Source: Providencia alcalifaciens
GTDB lineage: Bacteria > Pseudomonadota > Gammaproteobacteria > Enterobacterales > Enterobacteriaceae
DNA: 64,000 bases
NCBI RefSeq assembly: GCF_915403165.1
Contig: NZ_OU659204.1
Coordinates: 2,108,001-2,172,000 of the forward strand
Reading direction: 5' to 3'
The notes under the pieces were generated by a model, which saw nothing but the letters and a program-made list of their open reading frames with translations, made no database searches and was not told the origin of the DNA. Each line of letters opens with the position of its first letter. The first letter of the stretch is position 1. Both the position numbers and the translations under genes were made by a program. Positions 43,124 to 52,624 of the stretch are shown here, one piece after another.

Positions 43124-44020
43124 TTATACAGGTTGATAAGTGGCAAAAACAGCCACTGCAAGAATAGCAATAGTACCGAGCAGCAGTTCAGCCCAACTAT
43201 TTATAATCAAATAATTGATCCTTCCTTGCTGTTGAAGACGTGGTACCACCCAATAACGATTAGTTAATGCTAATAGTACCATCAACCCAACCAACGCAAT
43301 TTTTAGCCATAACCAAGATTGGTATTCAGATAGTGTTGCGAGGAATGGCCAGCCTGGCAATAAAATCAGGCTATTAATAATTCCCGTTATCAGTACACAA
43401 ATCACGGCAATATGCCCTAGCTGCGAGTAACGCTTCATTGATACGACAACTTGCGTCTCTAGCCCTGCTTTTAATTTATCTTTACTGCGTAAGAATTGAA
43501 TGCAAATAAGGAAAGGCCACAAGCCCCCAAACCAATACGCGCAACTAATTAGATGAATGAACTGATTGGTTTGATGAGCAACTCCCAGCCACCCTTCATG
43601 CATCGCTGCATGCCCAATAAATGCATGCAGCCCCAAAATAATGACGGAGAAAACAAGAATGAGGTAAAGTTTTAGGGTGATCGGGCGTATAAATAGAACG
43701 GCAAGCAAACCGACAGCACTGAGGATTTCCCAACGCCAAATTTGGCCAAAAGTAGTGCCAAGCACGCCTTTCCAAATATCCATATTCAACGCATCTTCCC
43801 AACCATCGCCCATCAAACCAGATTGTGCAATCATCCAGCAAAATGTGGTGATAATCGTGATAACTGCGCTAAAGATAATGCTTTTTTTCAGTGCATCTTG
43901 GAGTAGTACGCGAAATTGCCCATGGGAGACTATCACCGCAAACATTGACATTCCACACATCAACATTGCGGCGATAAAATGAACAAATCGCGTTAAGGTA
44001 TAAAATGCTTCCAGTGACAT
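43124..44020 (-). CDS. yebZ: CopD-family copper membrane protein (YebZ)
   Basis: A 298-residue protein with eight membrane segments (PF05425 type), thought to take up or handle copper together with CopC. Conserved His and Met lie in the first helix (TLTRFVHFIAAMLMCGMSMF) and in HAFIGHAAMHEGWLGVAHQTNQFIHL. The gene abuts yobA with one base between. Confidence 0.9.
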   Translation of the reverse strand: MSLEAFYTLTRFVHFIAAMLMCGMSMFAVIVSHGQFRVLLQDALKKSIIFSAVITIITTFCWMIAQSGLMGDGWEDALNMDIWKGVLGTTFGQIWRWEILSAVGLLAVLFIRPITLKLYLILVFSVIILGLHAFIGHAAMHEGWLGVAHQTNQFIHLISCAYWFGGLWPFLICIQFLRSKDKLKAGLETQVVVSMKRYSQLGHIAVICVLITGIINSLILLPGWPFLATLSEYQSWLWLKIALVGLMVLLALTNRYWVVPRLQQQGRINYLIINSWAELLLGTIAILAVAVFATYQPV

Positions 44021-44021
44021 A

Positions 44022-44408
44022 TTATTTCACAGTGAAGCTATAGTTCCCTTTGGTTTTGTGTCCATCAACAGAGACAACGCTCCATTGAACATCGTACTTA
44101 CCTGCTGCTAATTTGCTTTCAACAGGAATAATGACTTTGGTGTTGTTGCTAGGATCTAACGCGGCTTTACCCGTTTTGATAATTTGCTTGTTCTCATCCG
44201 TTACATTCACTTTAGTGAAGTTAACTTCAATCCCTTCAGAAAAGTTTAACGTGATAGCTTCTGGTGCCTGCTCTAATGCAGCACCCTCCGCAGGTAATTG
44301 ATCTTTAAGATGCGCATGAGCAAAAGCTTGTTGAAATGACATACCTAAGAACAGTACAGCGACCGCGCTTAATTTACGCCAAGAAGATTTTATTTGGTTG
44401 ATTGGCAT
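44022..44408 (-). CDS. yobA: CopC-family periplasmic copper-binding protein (YobA)
   Basis: A 128-residue protein with a signal peptide cleaved before HAHLKDQLPAEGA; the mature N-terminal His-Ala-His is the copper site of CopC proteins. A second site residue is in SVDGHKTKGNYSF. It passes copper to the membrane partner encoded by the next gene, and is the first gene of the set. Confidence 0.92.
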   Translation of the reverse strand: MPINQIKSSWRKLSAVAVLFLGMSFQQAFAHAHLKDQLPAEGAALEQAPEAITLNFSEGIEVNFTKVNVTDENKQIIKTGKAALDPSNNTKVIIPVESKLAAGKYDVQWSVVSVDGHKTKGNYSFTVK

Positions 44409-44550
44409 AGTAACCTCTTAATTTGCAGGTGAATTTAGATATATAGCCAATCATTATACGGAAAATAATACGATACGCAGCGATAAAATCAGATTTTATC
44501 ATTCAGCTTGTGAGGCTTGGCACAAAATGCGAATAAAACTCACTCGCAAA

Positions 44551-44588
44551 AATAAAACAAGCGCCATTCATCTCTGAATTGGCGCTTG
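44551..44588 (-). terminator. Terminator of ftnA
   Basis: CAAGCGCCA (44558-44566) and TGGCGCTTG (44580-44588); on the minus strand TTTTATT follows. Confidence 0.88.
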
Positions 44589-44625
44589 ATAAACAACACG
44601 AAAATCGAGTTATTAAAAAGAATGA

Positions 44626-45129
44626 TTAAACGTGTGCAGCTGCCGCTAAACCTTTCAGATCTTTATCCAGCAGGAATAATGATTTACCAGACTCACCCAC
44701 CATGCCCAATTTATCCAGTACAGATTTGAACAGTTTCTCTTCTTCATGCTGCTCTGCAACATACCATTGCAAGAAGTTGAATGTTGAGTAATCATGGGTT
44801 GTCATTGCTAAATGTGCGAGTTTATTGATTTCTGAAGTAATTAATTGTTCATGTTCGTACGTTTTATTGAACACATCAGCGATAGAGTCAAAATTTTCTG
44901 GTGGTGCAGCAATCGCGCCTAAGCGTGGTAATGCGCCAGTATCGCTAAGGTAATTAAATAAACGCTGCATATGCTCCATTTCTTCTTGTGAGTGTGCTTT
45001 CAAAAATGCCGCTGCACCTTCAAAACCTTTATCACTACACCAAGCGCTCATTTGCAAATACAGATTAGCGGAGAAAAACTCAAGATTCAGTTGTTTATTT
45101 AACGCTTCAATCATGTCAGCTTTTAACAT
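44626..45129 (-). CDS. ftnA: Ferritin FtnA
   Basis: Cytoplasmic iron store of 24 subunits that oxidises Fe(II). The 167-residue product keeps the ferroxidase residues: Glu in [16 protein letters not shown], Glu and His in [16 protein letters not shown], Glu at TYEHEQLIT, and Gln/Glu in [13 protein letters not shown]. It is as long as E. coli FtnA (165). The DNA upstream is AT-rich; no clear Fur box was found. Confidence 0.96.
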   Translation of the reverse strand: MLKADMIEALNKQLNLEFFSANLYLQMSAWCSDKGFEGAAAFLKAHSQEEMEHMQRLFNYLSDTGALPRLGAIAAPPENFDSIADVFNKTYEHEQLITSEINKLAHLAMTTHDYSTFNFLQWYVAEQHEEEKLFKSVLDKLGMVGESGKSLFLLDKDLKGLAAAAHV

Positions 45130-45420
45130 ATCTTTACCTTAATGATGATGATTTTATGAAGTTATATCCCACAGTAACATAATAAATGCATTCAGAAAAC
45201 ATTCTTCCCATAAAAATTAATTTATTGATTAACAATGGTTTTTTGTAAAAATAACACGAATCAATCGCATTAGCTTTTATTTCTCATAATAATCCTAATT
45301 GCTTACTATTATCATGTTTAAATTTAATTTTATTCGCTAACCATCTCACTATTTCATCAAGATTTTCTGAACTTCAATTGCTACAATTCATGCTGATGTT
45401 GTTAACCGTTAGGATTTAAA

Positions 45421-45651
45421 ATGAGCCGTAATCTTGCCACCCTCCCAAAAGAAGAGATGGACAAAATTAACGTTGACCTGCTGGCTTCCGGTGTTGCTTT
45501 CAAGGAACGTTATAATATCCCCATTATTCCTGAGGCCGTCGAACGTGAGCAGCCTGAACATTTGCGGGATTATTTTCGTGAAAGGCTGGTCTACTATCGT
45601 CAGTTATCGATGAATTTTGCTCGTATGCCCTACGAGCCAAGAAATCGCTAA
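45421..45651 (+). CDS. holE: DNA polymerase III theta subunit HolE
   Basis: A 76-residue protein that binds and stabilises the proofreading subunit epsilon in the polymerase core. [32 protein letters not shown] matches E. coli HolE, which also has 76 residues. It is monocistronic with a terminator 20 bases downstream. Confidence 0.96.
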   Translation: MSRNLATLPKEEMDKINVDLLASGVAFKERYNIPIIPEAVEREQPEHLRDYFRERLVYYRQLSMNFARMPYEPRNR

Positions 45652-45670
45652 GAATAGAATTTTAGATACA

Positions 45671-45699
45671 AAAAAGGAGAGTTATATACTCTCCTTTTT
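45671..45699. terminator. Terminator between holE and yebF
   Basis: AAAGGAGAGT (45673-45682) and ACTCTCCTTT (45688-45697), with A before and T after, so it can serve both converging genes. Confidence 0.9.
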
Positions 45700-45718
45700 C
45701 ATTCTATAAACCCGCAGA

Positions 45719-46084
45719 TTATTTGCTGGTGTTATAGGTGATGGTATTGTTTTTACAATTCACTGCAACACGGTAATGCAGATCGGATTTCGACCCTCTA
45801 ACCACTAAAGGCAGCGAGTAGCCATCTTCAGTCTTCGTTACTTCACTGTCGTTGATCCATGCAACCGCTTTTTTACCCACGGCCGCTTTTTCATCAGCCC
45901 AACGTGGTAACCGGTTATTCATAAAATCATTTTTAACCTGTGCCGCAATTTGTGGCTCAGTAAGATTACCACAACTCACAAATGCAGCTGCTTTACCTTC
46001 TTCCTTGTTAGCACTGAATGCAAACGAACTTAATACAAGCGCACAACTGCCTAAAACCACTGCCATTTTTTTATTAACATTCAT
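45719..46084 (-). CDS. yebF: YebF family secreted protein
   Basis: A 121-residue protein with a signal peptide (KKMAVVLGSCALVLSSFAFS). The mature part has two cysteines (FVSCGNL, VAVNCKN) that form the family disulfide and the block DFMNNRLPRWADEKAAVGK. E. coli YebF reaches the medium through porins, and the fold is shared with the colicin M immunity protein. I start it at the ATG ending 46084, with GGAGGA in place; five more codons are open. Confidence 0.9.
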   Translation of the reverse strand: MNVNKKMAVVLGSCALVLSSFAFSANKEEGKAAAFVSCGNLTEPQIAAQVKNDFMNNRLPRWADEKAAVGKKAVAWINDSEVTKTEDGYSLPLVVRGSKSDLHYRVAVNCKNNTITYNTSK

Positions 46085-46286
46085 ACCATCCTCCGGCATC
46101 TACGAAATGTAGATGAAATTGAGATCCATTTTACTCACCAAAACTGCAGCACCATTAACAACGCACGCATAGGTTACCGTTGTCTATTTAGTGTAGTTGT
46201 AAAAATAAAACCTATGAGCAAAATGACTTAACTGATATGAATTTATCAGAAATACATTTAAATGTTAATAGGATGTTTATTAATTA

Positions 46287-46466
46287 TTAATTTTCGTCAT
46301 CAAATCGAGCAACAATTTGCTCTTTACCTTGATGGTTTTCCCTAATTTCTTGAGCAACCAGCGCAATAGCTTCTCCGCTGCTCATGCCTTCTGCCATCAG
46401 TTGGTGAATGCGTTCAACCGCTTCTTGTTGCTCTGCGTGGGAAAGTGCTGGCATACCTGAAAACAT
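46287..46466 (-). CDS. yoaH: YoaH family protein
   Basis: A 59-residue protein of UPF0181; [33 protein letters not shown] matches E. coli YoaH. It is divergent from pabB, as in E. coli. Function is unknown. The ATG at 46466 has AGAGG upstream; a TTG two codons earlier is less likely. Confidence 0.93.
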   Translation of the reverse strand: MFSGMPALSHAEQQEAVERIHQLMAEGMSSGEAIALVAQEIRENHQGKEQIVARFDDEN

Positions 46467-46604
46467 AATCAACCTCTTTAAATTGCAGACTTATTTAATA
46501 CGTTAAGATTTTCAGCAAATTTTAACAGCTCTTGCCTTAATAAGGTAAGATTATATGGTAATCTGGCATTATTCATTTGTGGAACCTGACTTTAATTGAT
46601 TGAT

Positions 46605-47975
46605 ATGGCTATTAATAAAATACAACTCCCATACAGCCCCAATGCGGCATTAGATTATTTTGCACCTTTATCGCACCAACCATGGGCTATGCTGCTTCAT
46701 TCTGGTCAAGCTGAACATTCACATAACCGTTACGATATGATTGTTGCCGACCCTGCGGTAACCCTATTAACTCGCGGTTTGCAAACTGAAATTCAAACGC
46801 AAAATCAGCCTGCTCAATTGTCAGAAAATGACCCTTTCGCCCTTTTACAGCAATACATAGATCAATACCAAGTTAGCGAATTTTCTGATGAAGCACTGCC
46901 ATTCCAAGGTGGAGCAATGGGAATTTGGAGCTATGACTTAGGTCGCCGTATCGAAAAGCTACCCGAACTTGCCACTTCTGAGCTACAATTTCCAGATATG
47001 GCGGTAGGCATCTATTTATGGGCTCTTATTGTTGACCATCATGAACAGCGCGTGACTTTATTCAGTCACCAAGATGCCGAACAGCGACTCACTTGGTTAC
47101 AGGCACAAAAAAAATCTCGTAAAAGTGCTTTCTCATTGACGTCCCCATGGCACGCCAACATGACCGAAGCGCAATACCATGAAAACATTGCCCGTATTCA
47201 TCAATATCTACGTGAGGGGGATTGCTACCAAATCAACCTTGCACAACGCTTTAAAGCCAAATATAAAGGTAATGAATGGGATGCATTTTTAACATTGAAT
47301 GAAAGTAATCGCGCCCCATTCTCCTCGTTTATTCGCTTACCGGATAACGCGGTTATCAGTGTTTCTCCTGAACGCTTTATTTTATTAGAGAACGGTGAAA
47401 TTCAAACTCGCCCAATCAAAGGCACGCTCCCTCGCTTAGACTCACCAGAGGAAGATCAACTTCAAGCAGAAAAATTAGCCAATTCACCCAAAGATCGTGC
47501 TGAAAACTTGATGATTGTGGATTTACTGCGCAATGATATTGGACGCGTTGCTAAACCGGGCACCGTACGCGTTCCTGAGCTTTTCAAAGTGGAGCCTTTT
47601 CCTGCGGTTCATCACCTTGTTAGCACCATCACCGCCACATTAGACAACCAATACCAAGCTACCGACTTACTGCGTGCCTGTTTCCCTGGCGGTTCCATTA
47701 CGGGCGCACCTAAAATTCGTGCAATGCAGATTATTGAAGAATTAGAACCCAATCGTCGACATGGATATTGTGGCGCAATCGGCTATATTAGTTTCTGTGG
47801 CAATATGGATACGAACATCACAATCCGCACCCTGATAACTGACAAAAAACAGATTTATTGCTGGGCAGGCGGTGGTATTGTTGCCGATAGCCAAGCCGAT
47901 AAAGAGTACCAAGAGACCTTTGACAAATTACGCCTGATTTTGCCAAAACTAGGAAAACTCGATAGCGATGACTGA
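46605..47975 (+). CDS. pabB: Aminodeoxychorismate synthase component I PabB
   Basis: Converts chorismate and ammonia into 4-amino-4-deoxychorismate on the way to folate, with PabA supplying ammonia. The 456-residue product carries the chorismate-enzyme blocks REGDCYQINLAQRF, SPERFI, TRPIKGTLPR (with the PIKGT motif of PabB), DRAENLMIVDLLRNDIGRV, PFPAVHHLVSTI and FPGGSITGAPKIRAM. I start it at ATG 46605; a TTG at 46596 is in frame. It overlaps nudL by 8 bases. Confidence 0.96.
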   Translation: MAINKIQLPYSPNAALDYFAPLSHQPWAMLLHSGQAEHSHNRYDMIVADPAVTLLTRGLQTEIQTQNQPAQLSENDPFALLQQYIDQYQVSEFSDEALPFQGGAMGIWSYDLGRRIEKLPELATSELQFPDMAVGIYLWALIVDHHEQRVTLFSHQDAEQRLTWLQAQKKSRKSAFSLTSPWHANMTEAQYHENIARIHQYLREGDCYQINLAQRFKAKYKGNEWDAFLTLNESNRAPFSSFIRLPDNAVISVSPERFILLENGEIQTRPIKGTLPRLDSPEEDQLQAEKLANSPKDRAENLMIVDLLRNDIGRVAKPGTVRVPELFKVEPFPAVHHLVSTITATLDNQYQATDLLRACFPGGSITGAPKIRAMQIIEELEPNRRHGYCGAIGYISFCGNMDTNITIRTLITDKKQIYCWAGGGIVADSQADKEYQETFDKLRLILPKLGKLDSDD

Positions 47976-48528
47976 GCTGAATAGCTTTATTAACCGTTTT
48001 CAATTTACACTCCCGCTTTCTCGTCAACCCGCCACATCGGCGGGTAAAGCGGCGGCCGTGCTATTGCCAATTATCAATAAATCCAATCCGACATTATTGC
48101 TCACGCAACGGTCACCGCTATTACGTTCTCATGCCGGTCAAGTGGCATTCCCGGGCGGCTCTCGCGATCCTGAAGATACAAACTTAATTGCGACCGCATT
48201 GCGAGAAGCTTACGAAGAAGTTGCCATTCCACCAGAGAAAGTTCAGGTCTTAGGGCAACTTGCACCTATCTCCAGTATTGGCGGTTATCAAGTCACCCCT
48301 ATTGTGGGCCTTGTGCCCGATAATATTCGCTATCAGGCGAATCCAAGCGAAGTTTCCTCTATTTTTGAAATACCCCTGTTTGATGCGTTATCCTTGCAAA
48401 AACATAAATATGTGGATATCAATCGCTCTGGTCGCGAAAAACGAGTCTTTTTCTACTGGTATAACAATTACTTAGTGTGGGGCCTCACTGCCTCCATCCT
48501 GCATCAACTCGCCCTACAACTGGATTAG
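47968..48528 (+). CDS. nudL: CoA pyrophosphatase NudL (Nudix)
   Basis: A 186-residue Nudix hydrolase of the UPF0035/NudL family that splits coenzyme A and related diphosphates. The Nudix box is in GGSRDPEDTNLIATALREAYEEVAI, preceded by the family stretch LLRSHAGQVAFPGG. It overlaps pabB by 8 bases, the E. coli order (pabB-nudL-sdaA). Confidence 0.93.
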   Translation: MTELNSFINRFQFTLPLSRQPATSAGKAAAVLLPIINKSNPTLLLTQRSPLLRSHAGQVAFPGGSRDPEDTNLIATALREAYEEVAIPPEKVQVLGQLAPISSIGGYQVTPIVGLVPDNIRYQANPSEVSSIFEIPLFDALSLQKHKYVDINRSGREKRVFFYWYNNYLVWGLTASILHQLALQLD

Positions 48529-48732
48529 TCCTCACAGTCAATAATCCTTTTATTCAATCATTTTTCCACTATCCAAAATACAATTAGTGCTATTTATAAC
48601 CAATCCACCTTATGTAACTACCTTATTTCAAAAAATACTTTAAACTTACTGGTTAACACTACGAAATAACAGTAAAGTAGCGCCCTTTAAAATAAATCAC
48701 TATATCTTCATCTTTTGTTTAAGGAGTCCTGC

Positions 48733-50097
48733 GTGATAAGCGTTTTCGACATGTTTAAAGTGGGCATTGGCCCTTCAAGCTCTCATACCGTCGGTCCGAT
48801 GAAAGCTGGGAAAGAATTTGTCGATGATTTGGTCAATAAGCAATTATTACCATCCGTCACCCGTGTCGCAGTAGACGTTTATGGCTCTTTATCCCTAACA
48901 GGTAAAGGTCACCATACCGATATCGCCATTATTATGGGTTTAGCAGGTAACCTCCCTGCTACCGTTGACATTGAATCAATCCCATCCTTTATCAAGAATG
49001 TGGAAGAAACAGAAAAGCTGCTATTAGCTAATGGCGCTCATACTGTTGATTTCCCTCGTGAGGGTGGCATGAATTTCCGTCAAGATAACTTACCGTTACA
49101 TGAAAATGGTATGACTATCCACGCCTTCGCTGGCGACAAGGAAATTTACACTAAAACTTATTATTCTATCGGCGGTGGTTTCATTGTTGATGAAGAACAT
49201 TTTGGTCAAACATCTTCAGACAGCAAACCTGTCTCTTATCCGTTTAATTCAGCGGGTGAGTTACTCTTAAAATGTAAAGAATCAGGCTTATCCATTTCTA
49301 GCCTGATGATGAAAAACGAGCTGGATTTACACCCTAGCGAAGAGATTGACGCTTACTTTGCAGATGTATGGAAAACCATGCAAGCCTGTATTGAACGCGG
49401 TCTTAACACTGAGGGTGTTCTTCCAGGTCCATTACGCGTTCCTCGTCGTGCGCCAGCATTGAACCGCTTAGTTACCTCTGCGAGTAAACTGTCTAATGAC
49501 CCGATGAACGTGATTGATTTAATCAACATGTATGCATTGGCCGTTAACGAAGAAAACGCAGCGGGTGGTCGTGTTGTTACTGCACCAACCAACGGTGCCT
49601 GTGGCATCGTTCCGGCTGTTTTGGCGTATTACAACCATTGCGTTGAACCCGTTACCCCAGAACTTTACTTACGCTATTTCTTAGCGTCTGGAGCCGTTGG
49701 CATTCTGTACAAAATGAATGCGTCTATTTCTGGCGCAGAAGTGGGTTGCCAAGGCGAAGTCGGTGTTGCCTGCTCAATGGCGGCGGCAGGTTTAGCTGAG
49801 TTGTTTGGTGCAAGCCCTGAGCAAGTCTGCATTGCAGCTGAAATTGGTATGGAGCACAACTTAGGTCTAACCTGCGATCCTGTTGCGGGACAAGTTCAAG
49901 TACCTTGTATTGAACGTAACGCAATCGCCTCGGTTAAAGCTATCAATGCCGCACGCATGGCTTTACGCAGAACCAGCGAGCCTCGCGTTTCTCTAGATAA
50001 AGTTATCGAAACCATGTACGAAACTGGTAAAGATATGAATGCCAAATACCGCGAAACATCTCGTGGTGGCTTAGCTATCAAAGTCCAGTGTGATTAA
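48733..50097 (+). CDS. sdaA: L-serine dehydratase SdaA
   Basis: An iron-sulfur enzyme that deaminates L-serine to pyruvate. The start is GTG at 48733, with AAGGAG 6 bases upstream, giving 454 residues (E. coli 454). The N-terminal domain begins with FDMFKVGIGPSSSHTVGP. The catalytic domain holds the cluster cysteines in TNGACGIVPAVLAYY, LGLTCDPVAGQVQVPCIERN. The C-terminal tail RGGLAIKVQCD is kept. The gene has its own promoter region. Confidence 0.97.
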   Translation: MISVFDMFKVGIGPSSSHTVGPMKAGKEFVDDLVNKQLLPSVTRVAVDVYGSLSLTGKGHHTDIAIIMGLAGNLPATVDIESIPSFIKNVEETEKLLLANGAHTVDFPREGGMNFRQDNLPLHENGMTIHAFAGDKEIYTKTYYSIGGGFIVDEEHFGQTSSDSKPVSYPFNSAGELLLKCKESGLSISSLMMKNELDLHPSEEIDAYFADVWKTMQACIERGLNTEGVLPGPLRVPRRAPALNRLVTSASKLSNDPMNVIDLINMYALAVNEENAAGGRVVTAPTNGACGIVPAVLAYYNHCVEPVTPELYLRYFLASGAVGILYKMNASISGAEVGCQGEVGVACSMAAAGLAELFGASPEQVCIAAEIGMEHNLGLTCDPVAGQVQVPCIERNAIASVKAINAARMALRRTSEPRVSLDKVIETMYETGKDMNAKYRETSRGGLAIKVQCD

Positions 50098-50770
50098 TCA
50101 GTAATATAACTTCCCTCTTCATTACACATTTACGTGGTGAAGGGGGCGTTTTATCCTCACTCTTTCTACGCTTATTTAATTTTTTTAATTAAGTCTATTG
50201 AGCGTCAATGCTCCCATCAAACAACACTTTCCCTCTTTTTGCTTTTCTCGTTTCAGCTTTCGATTTTTATCGTCTATGATCGTTTTATTTCTTCAATTTT
50301 CTCACCCTGCTTTCTATTTTTGAATTGTTATTTTTATTCTGTTATTCCTTTAAATTCTATTGCCCACGCCTGTTTTTGCTCACTTTTTGCTCTTCCTGAC
50401 AAATTTCTTATCAAATAAACCCATTTATTGTTACCGATAACAGAGTATCAATCCAAAACAAGCCAATTAAATAAAATTACATGCTATTCAAATCAATTAA
50501 TTTAGAGTTATAGGTTTATTTATCAGTAATATTTGGATCTGTTTTTATTTTTCTGACGCGAAACAAGTTTTTTAGATTAATCCTAGTGATATGATCAGGC
50601 TGACCATTCAGCTAATAATTGCACTTAACTAATTATTAGCTAGCCACTTAGTTTGAATTTATTCAGCTACTATTTAAGGTGCAGGGGAAACACATAGAGA
50701 AGAAGTCCAGTTTCTAGCTTCTATTCTATCGTCGATGATGTTTCGATTTATCTGTTAAGAGGGAAAAATA
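50098..50770. other. Intergenic region upstream of manX
   Basis: 670 bases without a credible gene. It holds the manXYZ control region with an Mlc/NagC-like operator at 50543-50566. A 94-codon frame at 50134-50418 has no ribosome binding site and a membrane-like but unlikely composition, so I do not call it. Confidence 0.6.
50543..50566 (+). promoter_or_regulatory. Mlc/NagC-type operator of manXYZ
   Basis: TTTATTTTTCTGACGCGAAA within this span has the TT...C...CGCGAAA form of the Mlc/NagC family sites. E. coli manX is repressed by Mlc and NagC. It lies about 205 bases upstream of the start codon, so the promoter would be in this area. Confidence 0.6.
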
Positions 50771-51736
50771 GTGAGTATAGCTATTATGATTGGTACCCAC
50801 GGAGTTGCTGCCGAACAGCTACTCCGAACCACCGAGATGTTAATAGGCGAGCAAGAAAACGTCTCGTTTATTGACTTTGTCCCTGGGGAAAATGCTGACA
50901 CCCTATTTGAAAAATACACACAAAAGCTGACCACTCTAGATACCTCAGCTGGTGTGCTATTTCTTGTTGATACGTGGGGAGGTAGTCCATTTAATGCTGC
51001 TACACGCATTGCCAATGAGTATGACAATTACGAAATCATTACAGGCGTAAATGTCCCAATGCTCGTTGAGACCTTTATGTGCCGCGATGACAACCCATCC
51101 ATGGATGAGCTGATCACTGTCGCACTCGAAACAGGTCGCGGTGGCATTCGTCCATTCAAATATAAAGAAGTTGTTGCAGAAACTCCTGCGCCCGCAGCGG
51201 TCAGTGCACCTGCTCCACAACCTGTTATTGCAGGCCCGGGTGAACACATGATTATTGCTTTGGCGCGTGTTGATGACCGATTGATCCATGGTCAAGTGGC
51301 GACTCGCTGGACAAAAGAGATGCGCGTTAAACGCATTATCGTTGTCAGCGATGAAGTGTCCAAAGACACCGTTCGCTCTACCTTACTGAAGCAAGTTGCT
51401 CCTCCAGGTGTTACCGCCCACGTTGTTGACGTAGACAAATGTGTCCGTGTTTACAACAACCCGAAATATTCTGGCGAGCGCGTGATGCTGTTATTCACTA
51501 ACCCAACAGATGTACAACGCATTGTTGAGCAAGGCGTTGAGATTGACTCGGTCAATATTGGTGGAATGGCCTATACCGAAGGTAAAACCATGGTCACCAA
51601 TGCCGTATCAATTAACCAAAAAGATATCGATGCATTCAATTATCTGAATGACAAAAATATTGAGTTAGAAGTTCGTAAAGTCGCTTCAGACAGTAAAGTC
51701 CACATGATGGATTTAATTAATAAACTCAAAAAATAA
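50771..51736 (+). CDS. manX: Mannose PTS enzyme IIAB ManX
   Basis: Cytoplasmic phosphotransfer protein for mannose, glucose and glucosamine uptake. The 321-residue product has the IIA domain (His10 in IAIMIGTHGVAAEQLL), an Ala/Pro hinge (about residues 137-160, PAPAAVSAPAPQP) and the IIB domain (His in ARVDDRLIHGQVATRW). The start is GTG with GAGGG upstream. It is first in manXYZ. Confidence 0.97.
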   Translation: MSIAIMIGTHGVAAEQLLRTTEMLIGEQENVSFIDFVPGENADTLFEKYTQKLTTLDTSAGVLFLVDTWGGSPFNAATRIANEYDNYEIITGVNVPMLVETFMCRDDNPSMDELITVALETGRGGIRPFKYKEVVAETPAPAAVSAPAPQPVIAGPGEHMIIALARVDDRLIHGQVATRWTKEMRVKRIIVVSDEVSKDTVRSTLLKQVAPPGVTAHVVDVDKCVRVYNNPKYSGERVMLLFTNPTDVQRIVEQGVEIDSVNIGGMAYTEGKTMVTNAVSINQKDIDAFNYLNDKNIELEVRKVASDSKVHMMDLINKLKK

Positions 51737-51813
51737 TGTTTTAGAAATTAGTTCTTATTGAACCGTTACTCAAAAACAGTCTTAGAAACTTGTTGGTTAC
51801 AGGAGATTAAACA

Positions 51814-52611
51814 ATGGAACTTACCGTTGTTCAAATAGTAATGGTCTTCGTTGTGGCTTGTATCGCCGGTATGGGATCGATCCTCGATGAATTCCAGTTC
51901 CACCGCCCTCTCATTGCCTGTACGCTTATTGGTATTGTTCTGGGTGATATGAAAACCGGTATTATTATCGGTGGTACGCTGGAAATGATCGCGTTAGGTT
52001 GGATGAACATCGGTGCGGCAGTTGCCCCTGATGCTGCATTGGCCTCCATTATTTCAACCATTCTGGTTATTGCAGGTGGTCAAAGTATTGGTGCTGGTAT
52101 TGCAATCGCAATCCCACTAGCGGCTGCAGGTCAAGTCCTTACCATTATTGTACGTACTGTTACTGTTGCATTCCAACATGCTGCAGACCGTGCCGCACTC
52201 AATGGTAACTTATCCGCTATTGGTTTTATCCATATTTCTGCATTATTACTTCAAGCAATGCGTATCGCTATTCCAGCACTCATTGTGGCAGTCTCAGTCG
52301 GTACATCCGAAGTACAACAAATGCTGGATTCCATCCCTCAAGTTGTTACTGATGGTCTGAATATCGCTGGCGGAATGATTGTTGTAGTTGGTTATGCAAT
52401 GGTTATTAATATGATGCGTGCTGGCTACCTAATGCCTTTCTTCTATTTAGGTTTCGTCACTGCTGCGTTCACTGACTTTAACCTTGTTGCTCTTGGTGTG
52501 ATTGGTACTGTGATGGCTATCCTCTATATCCAACTCAGCCCTAAATACAACAAATCACAAACTGTTGTAGTACAAAACAGCAATAACAACCTCGACAACG
52601 AGCTGGACTAG
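51814..52611 (+). CDS. manY: Mannose PTS enzyme IIC ManY
   Basis: Membrane channel of the mannose PTS with about seven to nine hydrophobic segments. The blocks LDEFQFHRPLIACTLIGIVLGD and GGTLEMIALGWMNIGAAVAPDAALASIIS are family hallmarks. Together with ManZ it also serves as a receptor for some phages and bacteriocins in other bacteria. 265 residues (E. coli 266). AGGAG-type site upstream. Confidence 0.97.
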   Translation: MELTVVQIVMVFVVACIAGMGSILDEFQFHRPLIACTLIGIVLGDMKTGIIIGGTLEMIALGWMNIGAAVAPDAALASIISTILVIAGGQSIGAGIAIAIPLAAAGQVLTIIVRTVTVAFQHAADRAALNGNLSAIGFIHISALLLQAMRIAIPALIVAVSVGTSEVQQMLDSIPQVVTDGLNIAGGMIVVVGYAMVINMMRAGYLMPFFYLGFVTAAFTDFNLVALGVIGTVMAILYIQLSPKYNKSQTVVVQNSNNNLDNELD

Positions 52612-52624
52612 GAGGAATGCAATA

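Noticed and set aside
50134..50418. 94-codon plus-strand frame upstream of manX
   Set aside because: No ribosome binding site, composition typical of AT-rich non-coding DNA, and it lies in the manX control region.
50580..50606. CRP site upstream of manX
   Set aside because: AGTGATATGATCAGG has one half-site only and spacing of five, so it does not fit TGTGA-N6-TCACA.
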